NCBI GenBank assembly: GCA_032173965.1
Contig: JAVUNC010000004.1
Span: 58,837,501 to 58,901,500 of the forward strand
Direction: 5' to 3'
Origin: Sitta carolinensis
Lineage: Eukaryota > Chordata > Aves > Passeriformes > Sittidae
Length of the DNA stretch: 64,000 nt
Shown here: positions 43,336 to 57,100 of the stretch, in pieces
Layout: each line of letters starts with the position of its first letter
Position numbering within the stretch: position 1 is the stretch's first letter
Position numbers and translations under genes: made by a program
Notes under the pieces: model-generated
Told to the model about the DNA's origin: nothing
The model's input: the letters and a program-made list of their open reading frames with translations, nothing else
The model's database searches: none

Positions 43336-43504
43336 GAGCTGCTGCAAGTAGCAGAGGCAATCCCTTAATTCCTGTAACCAGAAAGTTTTCCTGGAGCTAG
43401 CAACAGGCACTGGGGCTTTGGCTGCAATTTTTGAGTAAACAGATTGTTCATATCATGCTTTGGAAACTATAGAGAAGCCTTGTGAGAGTCTTTTGTCACA
43501 CATG
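43336..43504 (-). repeat. Inverted duplication, right arm
   Basis: Reverse-complement partner of 41928-42088. It has about a dozen extra bases (around ttcctgtaacc) not present in the left arm. The two arms lie in the introns directly flanking the 89-bp IPCEF1 exon. Confidence 0.92.
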
Positions 43505-43867
43505 GTATCTCATATAGAGATACTACACAAAATGGCAGTACATATGAAGAGATAATACCAAAAGTAAACACAGTACTCTAGGACTACCCTACTTGTCTCT
43601 CTTTTTTATTTTTCCCCTTTTTTTTTTTTTTTTTTTAACAAAAACAAATTCATAGGAGCCTCAATATCACTTGACATATGGCAGAGGCAGTTATGCTGTT
43701 ATTTCTTTCAACTGTCAGTGCAGCAGGTGAAAACATTTTCCACAAATTTGTTTAAAGGTGGATTAAATGAAGTGATAATAATTGATAAAATTAGACACAG
43801 AAAAAGTGAGGCAGAATGTTGCTGGTTCTTATGCCCAGGATCTGGCAAGAGTAAACATTGGACAAGA

Positions 43868-44215
43868 TCATAGCATCATAGAATAGTTTGGTTTGGGAGG
43901 GATCTCAAAAGGTCATATAGTCCAACTTCTCTGCAAAGAGTAGGGACACCTTCAACTAGACCAAGCTCTTGGAGCCTTGTCCAGCCTGACCTTGAATGTT
44001 TCCAGGGATGGAGCTTCTGCCACCTCTCTGGGCCACCTGTTTCTGTTTTGCCAACCTCACTGTAAAAAATTACATCTTTATATCTAGTCTAAACTGGCCC
44101 TTTCTGAGGGTAAAATCATTACCCCTAGGGTCCAGTATACCCTGCTGAAACACTTGCCCCCATCTTTCTTTTGGGTCCTCTTTGTGCACTGAAAGGCCAC
44201 AAGATCACTTTTGCT
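43868..44215 (-). mobile_element. CR1 LINE fragment, 3' end
   Basis: The segment opens with tcatagcatcatagaatagt, the reverse-complemented CR1 terminal repeat, then tcatatagtccaacttct, ttccagggatggagcttctgc, gccacctctctgggc and the tttcttttgggtcctcttt portion. It is diverged. The right boundary is approximate. Confidence 0.88.
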
Positions 44216-46870
44216 AAATCTCCCAACACAAATGCAACCTTTACAGGAGCAAGTGCTTGCATCCTGCCCTGAAGCTCATGTGCAGGGTGACAGCACTCAC
44301 CCCCACACCACTGAGATGGGGACATGAGAGTTGGCAAAGACAAAGTCAAATCTTGAGGACAGCTTGGGTGCCAAGGGTCACAGAGCAGAGGCTGCCCCTG
44401 TATGTCCATGGGATGCAGCACTGCCTTTTGCTGGCCACATGCACCCAGCAGCCTGTGCTGTCCCAGAGCTTCTGTCCAGCTCTGCCCCAGAGAGCAGGGG
44501 TTGCTTAAGTCCAGCTCTGATTCCTCATTCCTCACCACTACAAAGCATGTAGTGTCAGCACAGTCTCTGGACAGTCACCTGAGGTTATTTCATCTAAAAT
44601 TAACTCAATTAATACCCATACGCTTTATTTTTTTGCATGTCATTGTGGGGGGGAAAGTTGGTGTTAATAAATACAGAGTGAGGGGAATAAAGTTGTAAGA
44701 GAGAAGAATTTTGTGCATCAAAGAGAATTTTCTGACATGTTAACAAAGAGAAACATAAGGAGGTACATGATTTTTTCTCCCTGTACTCTTTGCAGAACCA
44801 CAGGGGTTTGAGTAGCATAGATGCTATTCTGTTTACTGGAAATGTATGCTGGCACATCTAAGCATAAAGAACAGAAACTGGCTGCAATAAGGCCTATATA
44901 AAATTCTAAGACTCTATTAATGCCTTTTTGAGTAACTCCATAAAAAGCTTATGCTTTCTACAGCTCTTCTTTTAGGCACACGGAAGAATTGAAAAAGAAT
45001 CAACAGCTGTTTCTGATACTCTAAACAGGCAAATGGCAAGGGGGGGGGGGTGTTAAAATGCACAAGAATACACAAAAAAGGCTATAAAAAGTGCCAAGAC
45101 TTCTGAAGAATTATGGTGTGTGATACAGAGAGGAAGAACTGGTCAGCAGGAACAGAAGTGACTGTGGGTAGTGACAATGTTTTTATGAAACATAGCAATG
45201 TTTCTGTAAGGACATGTCCACCCGGGCACCAGTGGGTGCTGCACTCATACTGAAGGCAGCTTCTGGATCACCTGTGAAAAAACATGCATGAAAAGTCAAG
45301 GAGGTGTTTGACACCAGAATTAGAAGGCCTTTTTGAGGGGGGAATGGGTGACTATCTTTAAAAGCTGAAGAAATATTTGCTATGTTATGCTATTACAAAG
45401 TTATTAGATAACCTGTTACAGACGTTATTGAGTGGATTATTTTATATCTTTTGGACTGGTTTATTTTAGATTAAGATTGGTGGAATGACTCAATTTTTAT
45501 TGCTTCATAATTCTCAATTCAAGCAATGCAACAAGTATCACATTTTTTGAGGTTCAAAAAAAATTGGTTTAATGTATAAAATTTTGGCCATTCCCATTGA
45601 ACTCTTCCCTTCATGATACCACGGGCAACATATTTGTACACTTCCTCCCTGAGTACAAGTATCTTGTAGTTCTTGCTACATAACCTAATATTCAATACAG
45701 CCCTTCATCCTAAGTGTTTTGATAAAGTTGGCTTCAAACAGGACACAGGCAAGAGGAATTAGATGGTGTGTGAATTAACAAGTTTCCTGACAAGAAACGA
45801 ATGTGAACTAAAACCAAAGAAACTGATGAGGCTTGCTGAATTCTCCACTAATCAGGAGTATTTCTGCTTACCAACCCCAAAGGTGCTTTTAATGGTAGAG
45901 CATAAATGAAGCCAGATCAAATTATAACAATAATACAATTGCATGTCCCAAGCCTGGACATAAACCATGATCTTGAATTTTGTGATAAAGCAGAAGGGAT
46001 GCAGAGAGGAACACTTCATTGCTTAGACAAAACAAGCTGCATCACTTAAATGTTCATACTACTGCAAATACCAGTTTCCTCTTCATAATGACAGCATCTT
46101 CACAAGCTCAGTAGTTCTAAAAAGCACACTGGGTACCAATACTCTAAAAATGGAGACTTAAAAAGCCCAGATGATGACAAATATTCCTCAGGTTAAAGCC
46201 TATTCCTGGTTTAGCAACATAATATTACCCAGAGCACTTCTCATTCTAAACCAGTTCCTCTGCCCAGATTTGTGGTTTGAGTGCTGGCATCCTCTCACCA
46301 AGGAGTTATATTAGGTCAGTGTGCAAATTAAAACAATAAATAAATGGTATAGAAGTCTTAAAGTTTCTCATTCCATAATGAACTCGGGCTTGGCTCTAAA
46401 ACAAATTGTAGGCTCCTGAACAGCAGTACCACACCCTCATCCCCCAACACTGCGGTTGTTGAAACCCCCAGGACTGGAGGACACAGCAGGGCTGGGTCTG
46501 CAGAGCTCCCAGGCCTGCAAGCTGCCTTGCTGCAGCACAACTCCTGTAATAGAACTCATCAGCTCAAAACCCAGAGCAGCACAGCTGCTCCTCTTCACAC
46601 TCTGTAGGCTTAGCAAGCCAGCAAACTGCCAGAAAGTAGTTACACACCTCTCACCAGATCACCTAGTGTCTCTCACTCACACTGTTTCTCACCATTTTTT
46701 TTTTTCCTATGATTACACTGTACTGTGACAACTTGGTTCCTGTTAGCTCAGACAGTAGGCAGACCCAAGATAACAGTTCGAAAGAAAGAAAATAGCTGAC
46801 AAAAATTTAGCCAAACAAAAACTGTGAGGAGCACAACACAGTTACACACTGAAACCAGTTAGGAGCATAC

Positions 46871-46932
46871 CTTCCTCATTCTTCCTGTTTGGTGCCTGAG
46901 GGTCCACAGCCATTCCCAGCTTACTTAGCCAC
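46871..46932 (-). CDS. IPCEF1: IPCEF1, exon with the end of the PH domain
   Basis: From the acceptor AAACACAG (AG at 46934-46933) the minus strand completes a Thr codon and reads WLSKLGMAVDPQAPNRKNEE before the donor GAAG|GTATGC (46870). The Trp is the invariant tryptophan of the C-terminal helix of PH domains; human has VWLNKLGSAV. The remainder is a basic/acidic linker that differs from human. At 62 bp, it enters in phase 2 and leaves in phase 1, matching both neighbours. Confidence 0.95.
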
Positions 46933-49875
46933 CTGTGTTTGAAACAGAGGGAACACAGTCAGGGATACTCGCAAGCTCTTCAGACTGACTTTTGCTCCTT
47001 TCAATTGTGTTTTACATCATCACATCTGTTTTGATTAGCCTGAAGAATAAATGTCAACGTTTCTATTTCTTAGATCATCTTCTAGAAAGGCACCAGTTAC
47101 CTTTATATGAATATTCCCTATAATGAACAAGATTAGTTTCTGGGAACATCTTTCCCTGGTACTGAAAAAAGGTACTGCTGATGACCCAGGAGTCACATTT
47201 GTGTAATCTAAAGAAAACGTTGGTTTGCTGTAACCATGTTGGTGAATTAGTCCAGCTGTTGAGATGAAGATGTTGAGATGTTTCACCTGAGATGAATAAA
47301 AAGTCATGGGAGCCATAGAAGATGATGTCAGCCGCCCTGGCCAAAACTATTGCAGCACAGTCTGCACCACTTGAAACCAAGCTTTTTGATCATAACATAT
47401 CACATTTTTCAACTTGCTTTGTACTTTTGATTTTAGTAAATCTCACTTCCTGTGTTGTTTTAAGCTATTAACCCGGGTGTTTTTCACTTATCTTCCTAGG
47501 TGGCTGCATTTTTCCAGCACTAAAAACATTCCTTAGTTATACTTTATGTATATTATGTTTGCCTGTAGGTCATTCGGACCTATCCACATTTTAAGCAACT
47601 AATAACTGAAAAAGCTCAAGCTTTTAAGATTAAAATTCAAGGCATATATAGAGAAGTATGAAGGGAAGGAATTTGTTACTGGAAAAAAAGGCATTTCGTT
47701 TGATTTTGGTTCTACTAAAGCAGTAGGGAATTTGTTAGTAAGGTCAGTATCAAAGTAACAGCACTTTTAGACTGTAGTATGAGCAACAGAGTCACAAACT
47801 GTTCAGAAAAACAAAGTTGTCATTTCTGTTAAGAGTGGTCCATTGACTCTTTTTTGACAGCTAATCCTAACAGAATGAATTTTTAAATGAAAATCCACCT
47901 TGACAAGGAAAAGACTTGCTAAAAATTTTCAAGGACTTCATTAATGACAAGGGCAGACAAGTCACTAATAACTACGTACAACTGGCTAGCTAAATGCATG
48001 CAGCTAATCAGCTTGTCTATACTTTTCATGTGTGCATGACAATAGCAGACACAAGACTAGTGAAATAATTGACTGTGTTAATAAATCCACTGTTGATTTA
48101 ATAGAGAGCTACATACAGGTATATTCCTATATCGATATATGCATGAAGAGTTACAAAAGGTCATGATTCATCAGGTGTTTGTGCACACCAGGAACTCGAC
48201 ACACACAAATGCTCCAGTGAGTTCAGTGGAACCATTCACATGTGTATTTGCAGGACTGGAGCCAAGGGAACAGATGTAATTTAGTCTGTTTCAGCATATG
48301 CGTGAGTGTTCGTGTACTTTATGTATTAAATGCATGTATTTAATACTTTGCCAAGGAAAACATCATCAGTTGCAACAGTGGGGAGTTAGTACAGCATAGT
48401 GCAGGCTGCTCTAACACTGGGCTACCTAGAATTAAGCCAAAATGAAATTTACTCAAGAAATGGAGTTTGAACAAAATCATTCCAGGAGCATAAGAGCTAA
48501 GACACCTGCATAGATTTCACTCACTCATCACTCACTCACTCACTCACTCACTGGAGACAAAATATTTTTCACATGAGAATTTCCAGCTGGGCTCCAAACT
48601 GGCTGATAGCACTTACTAATATCCTCCATTATGGCTAATTTTCCTTCTCCATACATCCTTCCATCTCTTCTCTCGGAACCAGGGTTGCCCTCTCTACTGA
48701 AATATTCCTGTCCAGCTGTCCCTCATTCTCAGTCATCCTCATCCTATCTGCCTCAGGAACTTGTCACTCCATTCAGGAGCTCTGGTGGGAAATGCAGATT
48801 TCCCCACCAGAATGCTCCATGATGCTCCAGCTTGCAAAGGCCAACAGATTCCTTTCATCTATATTTTCCTGTAGGCATCTGTAGAGTACAGATTTATTAA
48901 TACATATCTATGTACATACACTACTATAATATTGTACATTTCTGTACCTAAAGATCTTTCAGAAGGTCACACGCTTTCTCTCAACCTCTCTCTTTTTCTA
49001 TTGTGGTAAATATGTATGAGGTCTCCCATTTATAGAGGGAATGAGTAGTCATTGCCCTATGAATAATCACACAAAAATCACCAGCAGAGCCATGATTAAA
49101 ATCCTGACTGTTGTAGGAGCTTTCCTCCCATTTCAATTGTACTGCTTTGTATCCAGTATTTGGCCATTTAATGCAATAGTCTAGAGTGCAATCTGAAGTA
49201 AAAAGGGCAAATATATGAGATATAACTAAATCAGCCAAAATTGGATCAGATATTATTGGAAAATAATATCTTTCTGATGGCTCAGTGGTTTCTAAAATGG
49301 CAGCATTCATATCCATTTTTACTTCCTCCATTGTGAACTATTTGGTTGTTAATCTTCTGGGCATTTGTAGAAAGAAAATTTCTGCCCTGTCATGAGGATC
49401 ATTCAACTACAGCATAGTTCAATGTTGAAGTTAGTGCTAATTAACATTAAAGAAACAGACCTTTCTATCCCTCTAACCCTCCTTGTTAGCTGATACAATA
49501 CTCTGAAATCAGAAACTGTTATATTCTGGTCCTAGATCACTTCTGGGACTTTTCCCTCTCTCTCCTTTCTCTCCTCATTTCTTCCCAGGTGTTGTACTTG
49601 CTGTCAAATCCTAGCACTGCTCTACAGAAAGGGATTCATACCAGCAAATCTTGGGAAGATCAGTATCAAAATAGGGCTGATTATGCCATTCTGATTTCAC
49701 TTATAATTAGTGAATAAAGAGCAATAGTTTTCTTCCATTTAGTGACCAGAAAAATTAGGCTCAGTAATTTCCCAAATAACTTTGTCAACGACTGCTTGAC
49801 AGTGAAAGAATGAACTTTCAAAGGGTGTTCTCATGCATGAGACAGGAAGAAACATGACCAGTCGCTTCTACTTAC
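46933..49875 (-). other. IPCEF1: IPCEF1 intron
   Basis: About 2.9 kb of intron with a CACT microsatellite at 48517-48553 and no recognisable exon. A 116-codon minus-strand frame at 48981-49331 shows no known motif and is not flanked by matching splice phases. Confidence 0.75.
48517..48553. repeat. (CACT)n microsatellite
   Basis: About nine CACT units with one irregular unit, in an IPCEF1 intron. A likely polymorphic marker. Confidence 0.9.
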
Positions 49876-49947
49876 GTGTTCATTTCCAGAACATTTTCTG
49901 CTGCAAAATAGAATGTCTTGATCTGTGGGTGGCTGATCTTAATAGCA
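49876..49947 (-). CDS. IPCEF1: IPCEF1, PH-domain exon (C-terminal strands)
   Basis: From the acceptor CCCTAAAG (AG at 49949-49948) the minus strand completes a His codon and reads AIKISHPQIKTFYFAAENVL then EMN and a split Thr codon at the donor GTAAGT (49875). Human has AFKISHPQIKTFYFAAENVQ then EMN. This is the part of the PH fold that forms the last strands before the C-terminal helix. The length is 72 bp. Confidence 0.97.
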
Positions 49948-51068
49948 CTTTAGGGAAAGAAAAAAAGAAGAGATATGAAGAAAACTAGTTTACATAAGAA
50001 AGAAAAAAAATAATAGCTGAATGAATTATTTAAAATATTTATTCACTCCACTCTATTAATCCGGATTAGCTTGTCCATCAATACAGCTCTTTCTTTAACA
50101 CTCTAGTCTATTTTTAGCTCATTTCCTAGGCCACACATTATTCAGAGAGTATAAACTATAGGAACTGAAAATAAAACAAAGTCTTCCATTATTTCATTAC
50201 ATAATTCCGTTGCTTTCCCATACCTCAAATACTATGTGCAGTTTTGCTTCCTCCAGCTCTGAGATGTAAGACAAACTTGAAAAATATTGGAAGCAAGCAC
50301 CAGTAATGACCCAAGACATGGAACAGCTTCTGTGTGCTGTGGCCAATCAGGCTAGGACCCCAAAGCATGGAAAACTGATGGCTGAGGGAAGGGACATGTG
50401 ACACAGTAAAATCACAAGCAGCACACAGTGGGTGAACAGTGACTGACACTTCTATTTCTCCATCAGAAGAATGAAGGCTTTCTCTTAAGGGACACAATTA
50501 AAACCACTTTACAACTGCACTTTACAACTTTAAACAACAGCAGCACCCCTCCAAACCTTTGAAGAACGCTCAGAAGTAGCTGGAAGTCAGTGCTGCATAT
50601 GGAGTCTGGAGATAATATTTTTAAATATGCACCCTGCTAAAGAAAGTATTTATTCCCTGTACTACCAAAGGCTTCAAGTACAGCCCAAGCTCAGTTGCAC
50701 TACAGCAGCCTAAAGAATAGTCCAGGCCTGGAGGGATGCAGCATTGCTTGCACCACTGCTGACCTCCTCAACTAAGAGGGGGCTTCTGCGAAGTCTACTC
50801 ATAATCAGCGAATGAAAAAAAAAGAAGAAAAAGAAAGCATTTGGCACACTCATCTGGTCTTTTTGTCTGTGTTTTAGCAAAGCACATCTGGCAGAGATTT
50901 TTCAAAAATACTTCTGCAATATGGTTTTCTTTCAGTAGCTCAATTAATATCTCATTATTTATACAACACAAAAGAACTCCCCACAGCTTCACTGTCAAAG
51001 ACTGCTGAGATTCATTCCTTGCAATGTTGTAAAAATCATGCAAAACTGGGAACAAGAGATAAACTTAC
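49948..51068 (-). other. IPCEF1: IPCEF1 intron
   Basis: About 1.1 kb with no recognisable feature besides splice sites and A-rich tracts. Confidence 0.8.
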
Positions 51069-51142
51069 TGCTTTTTTTTGCATTCAATTGCTCGATCCAC
51101 ACTGAAGTCTGGAAGTCTTATAAATCCTTCTGCTTTTTCAGC
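51069..51142 (-). CDS. IPCEF1: IPCEF1, PH-domain exon (middle strands)
   Basis: From an acceptor ATGGAAG (AG at 51144-51143) the minus strand reads AEKAEGFIRLPDFSVDRAIE then CKKK and a split His codon at the donor GTAAGT (51068). Human has AEKADGFVNLPDFTVERASE then CKKKH. The length is 74 bp, entering in phase 0 and leaving in phase 2, which fits the exons on both sides. Confidence 0.97.
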
Positions 51143-54100
51143 CTTCCATAAAAGAAAAAAAATTAAATATCACCACATCAACCAACTGGTAAGCTAGTAG
51201 ACTCCAATGCTGAATAATATTTAACTTGCAAGCGCTTGTTTTTGACAGCTTTTTATACTGTGAAAATATATTCTCATCACCATGGGGACAGATTAACGCC
51301 TGATGAAATATTTCTATACCAGCTAAATTTGTGCAAATCCAGGGTGCTGGAAAGCCACCACTCCTGTTGGTGCAAGTGGCAGAGTGTAAGCATAGATTGT
51401 GTTGACTAATAGGGGTGAACAAAGGTTATATCATCTGTTCAGGTCTGGACAGTATCTACAATCTCAAAGATGGGTTTGTGCCATGATACAGCATGTGTGT
51501 ATCTTACATGGACATGTAACAGAAGCACATAAAATTATCTATGTATAGCTGAAAAATACAATTCAAAAGTGCCCCAAGATGATTCTAAGTGGAAGTGGAG
51601 GAGGGTGTCTCCTGTGTAATTGCAGCATGGACCATTTTGCAGGGTCATCTGTACACAAGCAAGGCAGAGGCAATGCAGGCTGCTCCCATCCCACAAGGTG
51701 CAAGAGGATCATCCCACACAGCTGAGTTCTGTGGTTAAACACTGCAAACCTGCCTCAGAGGCCTTTGGTCACCCAGCTATCACTCCCCCCCGAAATCTGC
51801 AGGCATGGTACAAGAGGCAGCAAAATCCAGGCAGACATTTACATTTACAGTACCCTGTTTGTACCCAGCCAGCCCTTTCTGCATGCAAGGAGGCTTACTG
51901 AGCACTGACGTCTCTGTTCTCAGACAGCAGGACTCTGAGTCAGAGCGTTGCTCCAGCAAAACTGAAGTGACAAGCCTCAAATCCCTGTTTGTGCTGCCTG
52001 AGACTGAAACATCTGAAGCAGAAACATCTTCCTTACTACATCTATCTACATACACCAGGTCATCTGCAAGAAGATTAGGGGTCCTCCTAAGATGAGCGAT
52101 ATATAATGTGGACAAAAGTCTGTAGGACATAATGTCAGGAAAAAAATGTACTTTCCAAAACACATAGTGCTCATTCCTGATTTACATTTTTGCTGCTCCC
52201 AGCCATTGCTCGTAGACACATTAAAATTCTGAAAATGTGCACAGAGTTAAAGCAGGTAAAATACACACAACAATTACAAAGGCAGAGGATAAATGAAGAT
52301 GACTGGCAGTATCTCAAGTCTCATTATGCATGAATATGACGAGACTATAAAAAGATGTTCATCAAGACAAGTCTTTGAGCTTTAATGCTTGGAAGTATGA
52401 ATCTCCAAGAACTGAAATATGGATACAGAATGGGTACTTCAGCAGGTGGCTTCCCCTCACATCAGCATATCTCTGGTATACAATAAATCATGGCCTAACC
52501 ATCGTTCCTGTCATTAACATGTATTAAACATTCATATGAGAAGTTTATATTTTACATTGTTACCAGCAAACAGTTTTGCTGCTCCAAGAGACACACACAT
52601 AGAGACACACAGCATCAGTGCAAGGACTATTTCTTATTTTCTTTCAGTACAGGAGAAAAAATTATTTTTTTTACATTTGGGCTAAAAAATTTCTGTTTTG
52701 TAATATTTGTATGAAAAAGTGCTTATTTGCTACTGTGGGCTTTTAACACTCTGAATATATTTGTATCTGTAAAACTTGATTAATGACTAGCTCAGAATGC
52801 TTTTGTTTTCATTCCACAGGATGAAATTTCTTGAGACTGAAGTCATTGAGATAAAATAACAACTAACTAAACCTACTATTACTATCCCAGATCCATGGTA
52901 TATTAAGTATATAGGGATAAGCAAATAAACGCTGGTGAGTAATGAAAGAGCACTATTCTTGGGCTGCACTGTACTAAAGGTAGAAATTATATTATCCAGC
53001 ATTTCTGTTCCAAAAAGATGATCACTTACTGGATCTGGATCACTGAAATTCCAGTTTAGTTCCCAAGACCAGTCTGAGAGTACCAGGGACCAGTCTCAAA
53101 AAAGCTGTCCATGTGGTACAACAATCACTATTGCACACATTGCTGAATGAGAAATGCATAAAATGCCAGTTGCTTCTCTGCAGTATGAGTCAATACTCCC
53201 AGTTTAAGAAAATATTATCCATGAGACCCTGGGTGAAGGAATACACCCAGGTACCCATGCAGCAATAAATCTGTGTCCCAAGCTGGGTAAGCCATCAGGT
53301 GGGTGAGTGGGTGACTCAGGTCTGGGACAGGTTTTGTCTTTCTTCCATGATTTGAATGCAGTTACAGCTCAGCCAGTTCTATCTACCAGTGCATTAACCA
53401 CTGGTTTAGACTGCACCCTATAAACAGTTTAGAGTGCTGCAAAAACACTCCTGAGGGGATTAAGTCCATGAAATGCCATTAGATGAGTCACTGTCTCTAC
53501 TGTCAATGTATAAAAGTATTTGAATGTTTAGATTTTGTATTGGGCTAGTGAATTACCAGCACCCTGTAAGCCAGTGTGGAGACACTCACCTGGAATACTC
53601 CCAACCAAGCAGAAACAGGACTCAAACTTGAGCCACTCACTTAATCCATTAGTCATTTAGATAGGTTTATAGATTCCTCTATCTAAATTAGGGGGGCGTC
53701 CTCTAAGTTAGCAATGAAAATAGGTCTGTAGGCTTTGATTACAGTACTTCAATTTTAACAGTTGTACAACAGAGAAACCCCCAACTTCTTATGCAGTATT
53801 TGACCTGCTCCAGTTGGTAAAAGATTATATTCTCACATAGACATTCTCTTTCAATGCATTCAGGTTTTATACTAGTTCTGTCTGTGATTTCATTTTTGTT
53901 CTTTTAAAGAAAAAATTATGTTTCATTTTATGTAGGAGTGAAATACAGAATTTGTACACATCTAAAACATGCCATCTATGTAACAGAAAAGAGGGGTTTG
54001 ATGTGTATGTAGCTTCACAATTATCAGAAAAAAAAAAGATAGGAAAAAAGGAAAAGAAGTCACTTCAAATTTTAGGAGTGTTATTTCAGTCAGCAAATAG

Positions 54101-57100
54101 AATTCCAAATAAATCTTAGGAACAGAACATGTGAAGTCATCTTTTCAGTCATTCTTGGGGTAAAAATGACATTTTAAAACATTTAAAACATATAGGAATC
54201 CTAAGTGCTTTCTTTCTTCCAGAATGTCATCTCTAACATGACTTTAGCATGCTACTATTTTACTCATACATTTCATGCAAGATTCCATCAGATTTTGATG
54301 TGAAGCCTTAAAAACTCAGATACAAAGAACCTTGACCTGTTTTCCTACTCAATCAGGATGTTTAAAAGAATAAGCTGTTATCTCTTGTGGGTTTTATGGA
54401 GGTTAGCCTAACATAAATCTGTGGGTTTGCTATTCCAAGTTGTAGAAAAATAATTTAATTAATAACAACAGTCTCTGCAAATTCTTGTGGCAAAAGAAGA
54501 AAGTAGCCATTTTATCATAGAAAAAGCTTTGCACTCAAAAAAAAGAAATTATTTGTGAAACACAATGCAAGAATCCAATATAAAAGGTTAATGTTCTTCT
54601 GAGCTTTCCTCAATATTTTATCTAAATGTTGTGACTTTAGGGAATTTAGTAAGTAATTTAAAAGGAGTGTAATGTTGCAGCAAGATTTTTAAAAATAGTG
54701 CTAGAAAACGAAATATCTTGTTACTGTGGAACAGCCCCAATCTCCAAATCAGGATAGTCCTCATGGCTTCATTAGTGTTTCAGCACTGCCCCCAGAAGAC
54801 CCTATGGATGTTGGAGGAGCAGTTCAGAATTTTAAACTTTTTTCTCTCTGCCAAGTACACCAGTGAGGCATCCTATAGAACTGTGAGTAATTTGTGTAAG
54901 ATATTGGGCCATAGGTCCCCAAGCCTGTCAGCTCAATCAGCTGACATCAATGACTTTTTCTCATCCACATAAGCAGCTATTGCAACTCGAAGGTAAAAGA
55001 TTTTTCTTTTAAAAGACCATAACTATACAGCTTCCAGCAAAGCTCTTGGAGTAGGGACCAATTTAAATGCAGTGAATGAGGAAAAAAAAAAAAAAAGTGC
55101 AAAGATATATAGTGACAGTAGATCACAGCCTGCAACTCTTTAATTTTATATTTATGTTTCTTTTCAGCTGAATCCCCATGACAACCACCACTAACACATT
55201 CTGCAAAAATCTATTTCAACTCTATTTGGAAAACCAGTCAAGCTACCCTAAAGACCCACCAGACAGAGGCATTTATTCCTTTGTCCCATTCCAGCCAACA
55301 CTATCCAACACAGTTGAAGCAAGCACAAAGAGCCAGGAGTCTGGGATTACATGTGACAATCCTCCCCCACCACCCCTCTTTCTGTGTAGGACTACTAATT
55401 CCCTCTGGGGTTTCAATATGAGAATTGAAAAGCTAAACGGTCAGGCAGGATCACAAACTGTACTATTTAAACACTTGTCTTCAAGGCAGCTGCCTATAGA
55501 GAGCAGTACTTAAAAAAGAAAAAAACAAACAAACAAACAAAAAAGAACCAACACTAATGAAGAGCAGTTGTTTAAGGAGTCTGGTGTTATTGAATGCACC
55601 CAGAAAGTCTGACTGCCCAGATATTTTTTCTGACATTTCCTGTGTTTTCATTGCAAAACCAACCCTTCTGTGCTTCTTCCTAGTCCAAACAGCTTCCCCT
55701 CCCCAGAATGAGAGTGCTTCCATGCTGCACAGAGACGTTTAGTTGCCTCACGTTTTACAGAAAGAAGAAGGGTGTGTGGGAAGAGGTTCCAGGGCAGCCT
55801 ACCCAAGCCTGCTGAGGCCACTGGGCCCTGACCTCAGGTAACTCACTAAAATTTATTCAGATTTGCCTGTGTTCTCTAGTTTTCTTTCAGTGAAGAAGTT
55901 CGACTCTTGGGGTGTCTGATCTGCTATTGCTGACCCATTTATTATTTTTACTCTTGTGAGCTGTGGCATTCATGAAATATTTTGTTAAATTGAAGGAAAT
56001 ATCAGCTGTAAATGTCACAAGTGTCCTATATCATGTACCCCAATCTGCCTCTCATGAGAGACCCAGAAACAGAGTGGCTTGAAGAAAAAATAAACCAGAG
56101 TAAAAGAAACTTCCAGAGCTTCAGAGGCAGATGAAGACAAACCTGACCAAGAAGATAATATTCAGATGAGGTTATCCACCCAAATCCAGGATAATGCATG
56201 CTCCCATGCAAATTCCACCCACTCTCTATTTTTTCCATTTCCATTAGAAAAAAGGTCCAGCACCCTGTTGCTATGCTACAGTTGGCAGTATCTGGTTTTC
56301 ACACAGCCACAAAAAAAAACATGCTCATTTCTCACCAGAACCACACTGGTCAAGCAGAGCTACAGGTAACCAGTGTGCCCCAGTCCCTCTGATGGCAGTC
56401 CCACTATTTCATCACCACCTTTGGCATCAGCCTTTGTAAAAGGGCTGGTCACAGGAAGCCTCAGGCATGTAAGAAGCAGAACTCCTGTTTCAACAGAATT
56501 TTAGACTGTCATCTTGTACACCCCCTTGGGACCAAGGCTGAACTTTACTGATCACAGTGGAAGTTCAAGCAGTCCTAACACCAGACCAGAGACTTGCCAA
56601 GCAAGCAAGTGAATGTGTCACTACTATTTCTCCTTCATCAATCTGGAGGTGAGAATATCTGGGTCTAATTGTTCTCACATACAACTCTGAGCATGCCTCG
56701 GGTCTCAAGAATTTAAAAAAGCAGGCCTTAGCAAAGACCTCCTCTTCTTTCCAAACCCCACAGTTACTGACATTCTGAAAACACTCATCGAATCTATAGT
56801 TACATGGAGGCTGCACTTTAAGCTGCACAAAGAAACCTTGAGTTTTTAACATAAAATAGTGTGTGAGAGTTGGCAGAAGTTGAAAGCAAAGAGGTACTAC
56901 TGGCTGGCATGCTTAAAGCACAGCTGTGGTAGGTGGGAACTCAGGGCTGACACAAGACAACAGTATTTTTGAAGCCATACGAGCTCTTCAGAGGAAATGA
57001 AATAAACTGGAATGAGGCTGACACTTATTTTTCAGCCTTGTCCATTTGGGGGTCAGTGACAGTCAGGAAGTAGGCATGGACTAAAAGGATGAGTGCTGCC

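Larger units (their letters stand above)
43174..46870 (-). other. IPCEF1: IPCEF1 intron
   Basis: Holds the right arm of the inverted duplication (43336-43504), a T run (about 43619-43637), a CR1 fragment (43868-44215), a C+G-richer patch at 44.2-44.55 kb with featureless open frames on both strands, and a short G run near 45040-45050. No exon is seen. Confidence 0.75.

Noticed and set aside
44125..44538. A 137-codon minus-strand frame
   Set aside because: It runs into a CR1 fragment at its lower end and overlaps several frames on the other strand. No similarity is recognised.
52011..52035. A GAAGCAGAAACATC stretch resembling the OPRM1 exon 4 motif EAET
   Set aside because: It lacks the surrounding LExL and PLP residues, the acceptor and the stop. 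The true exon is at 9066-9104.
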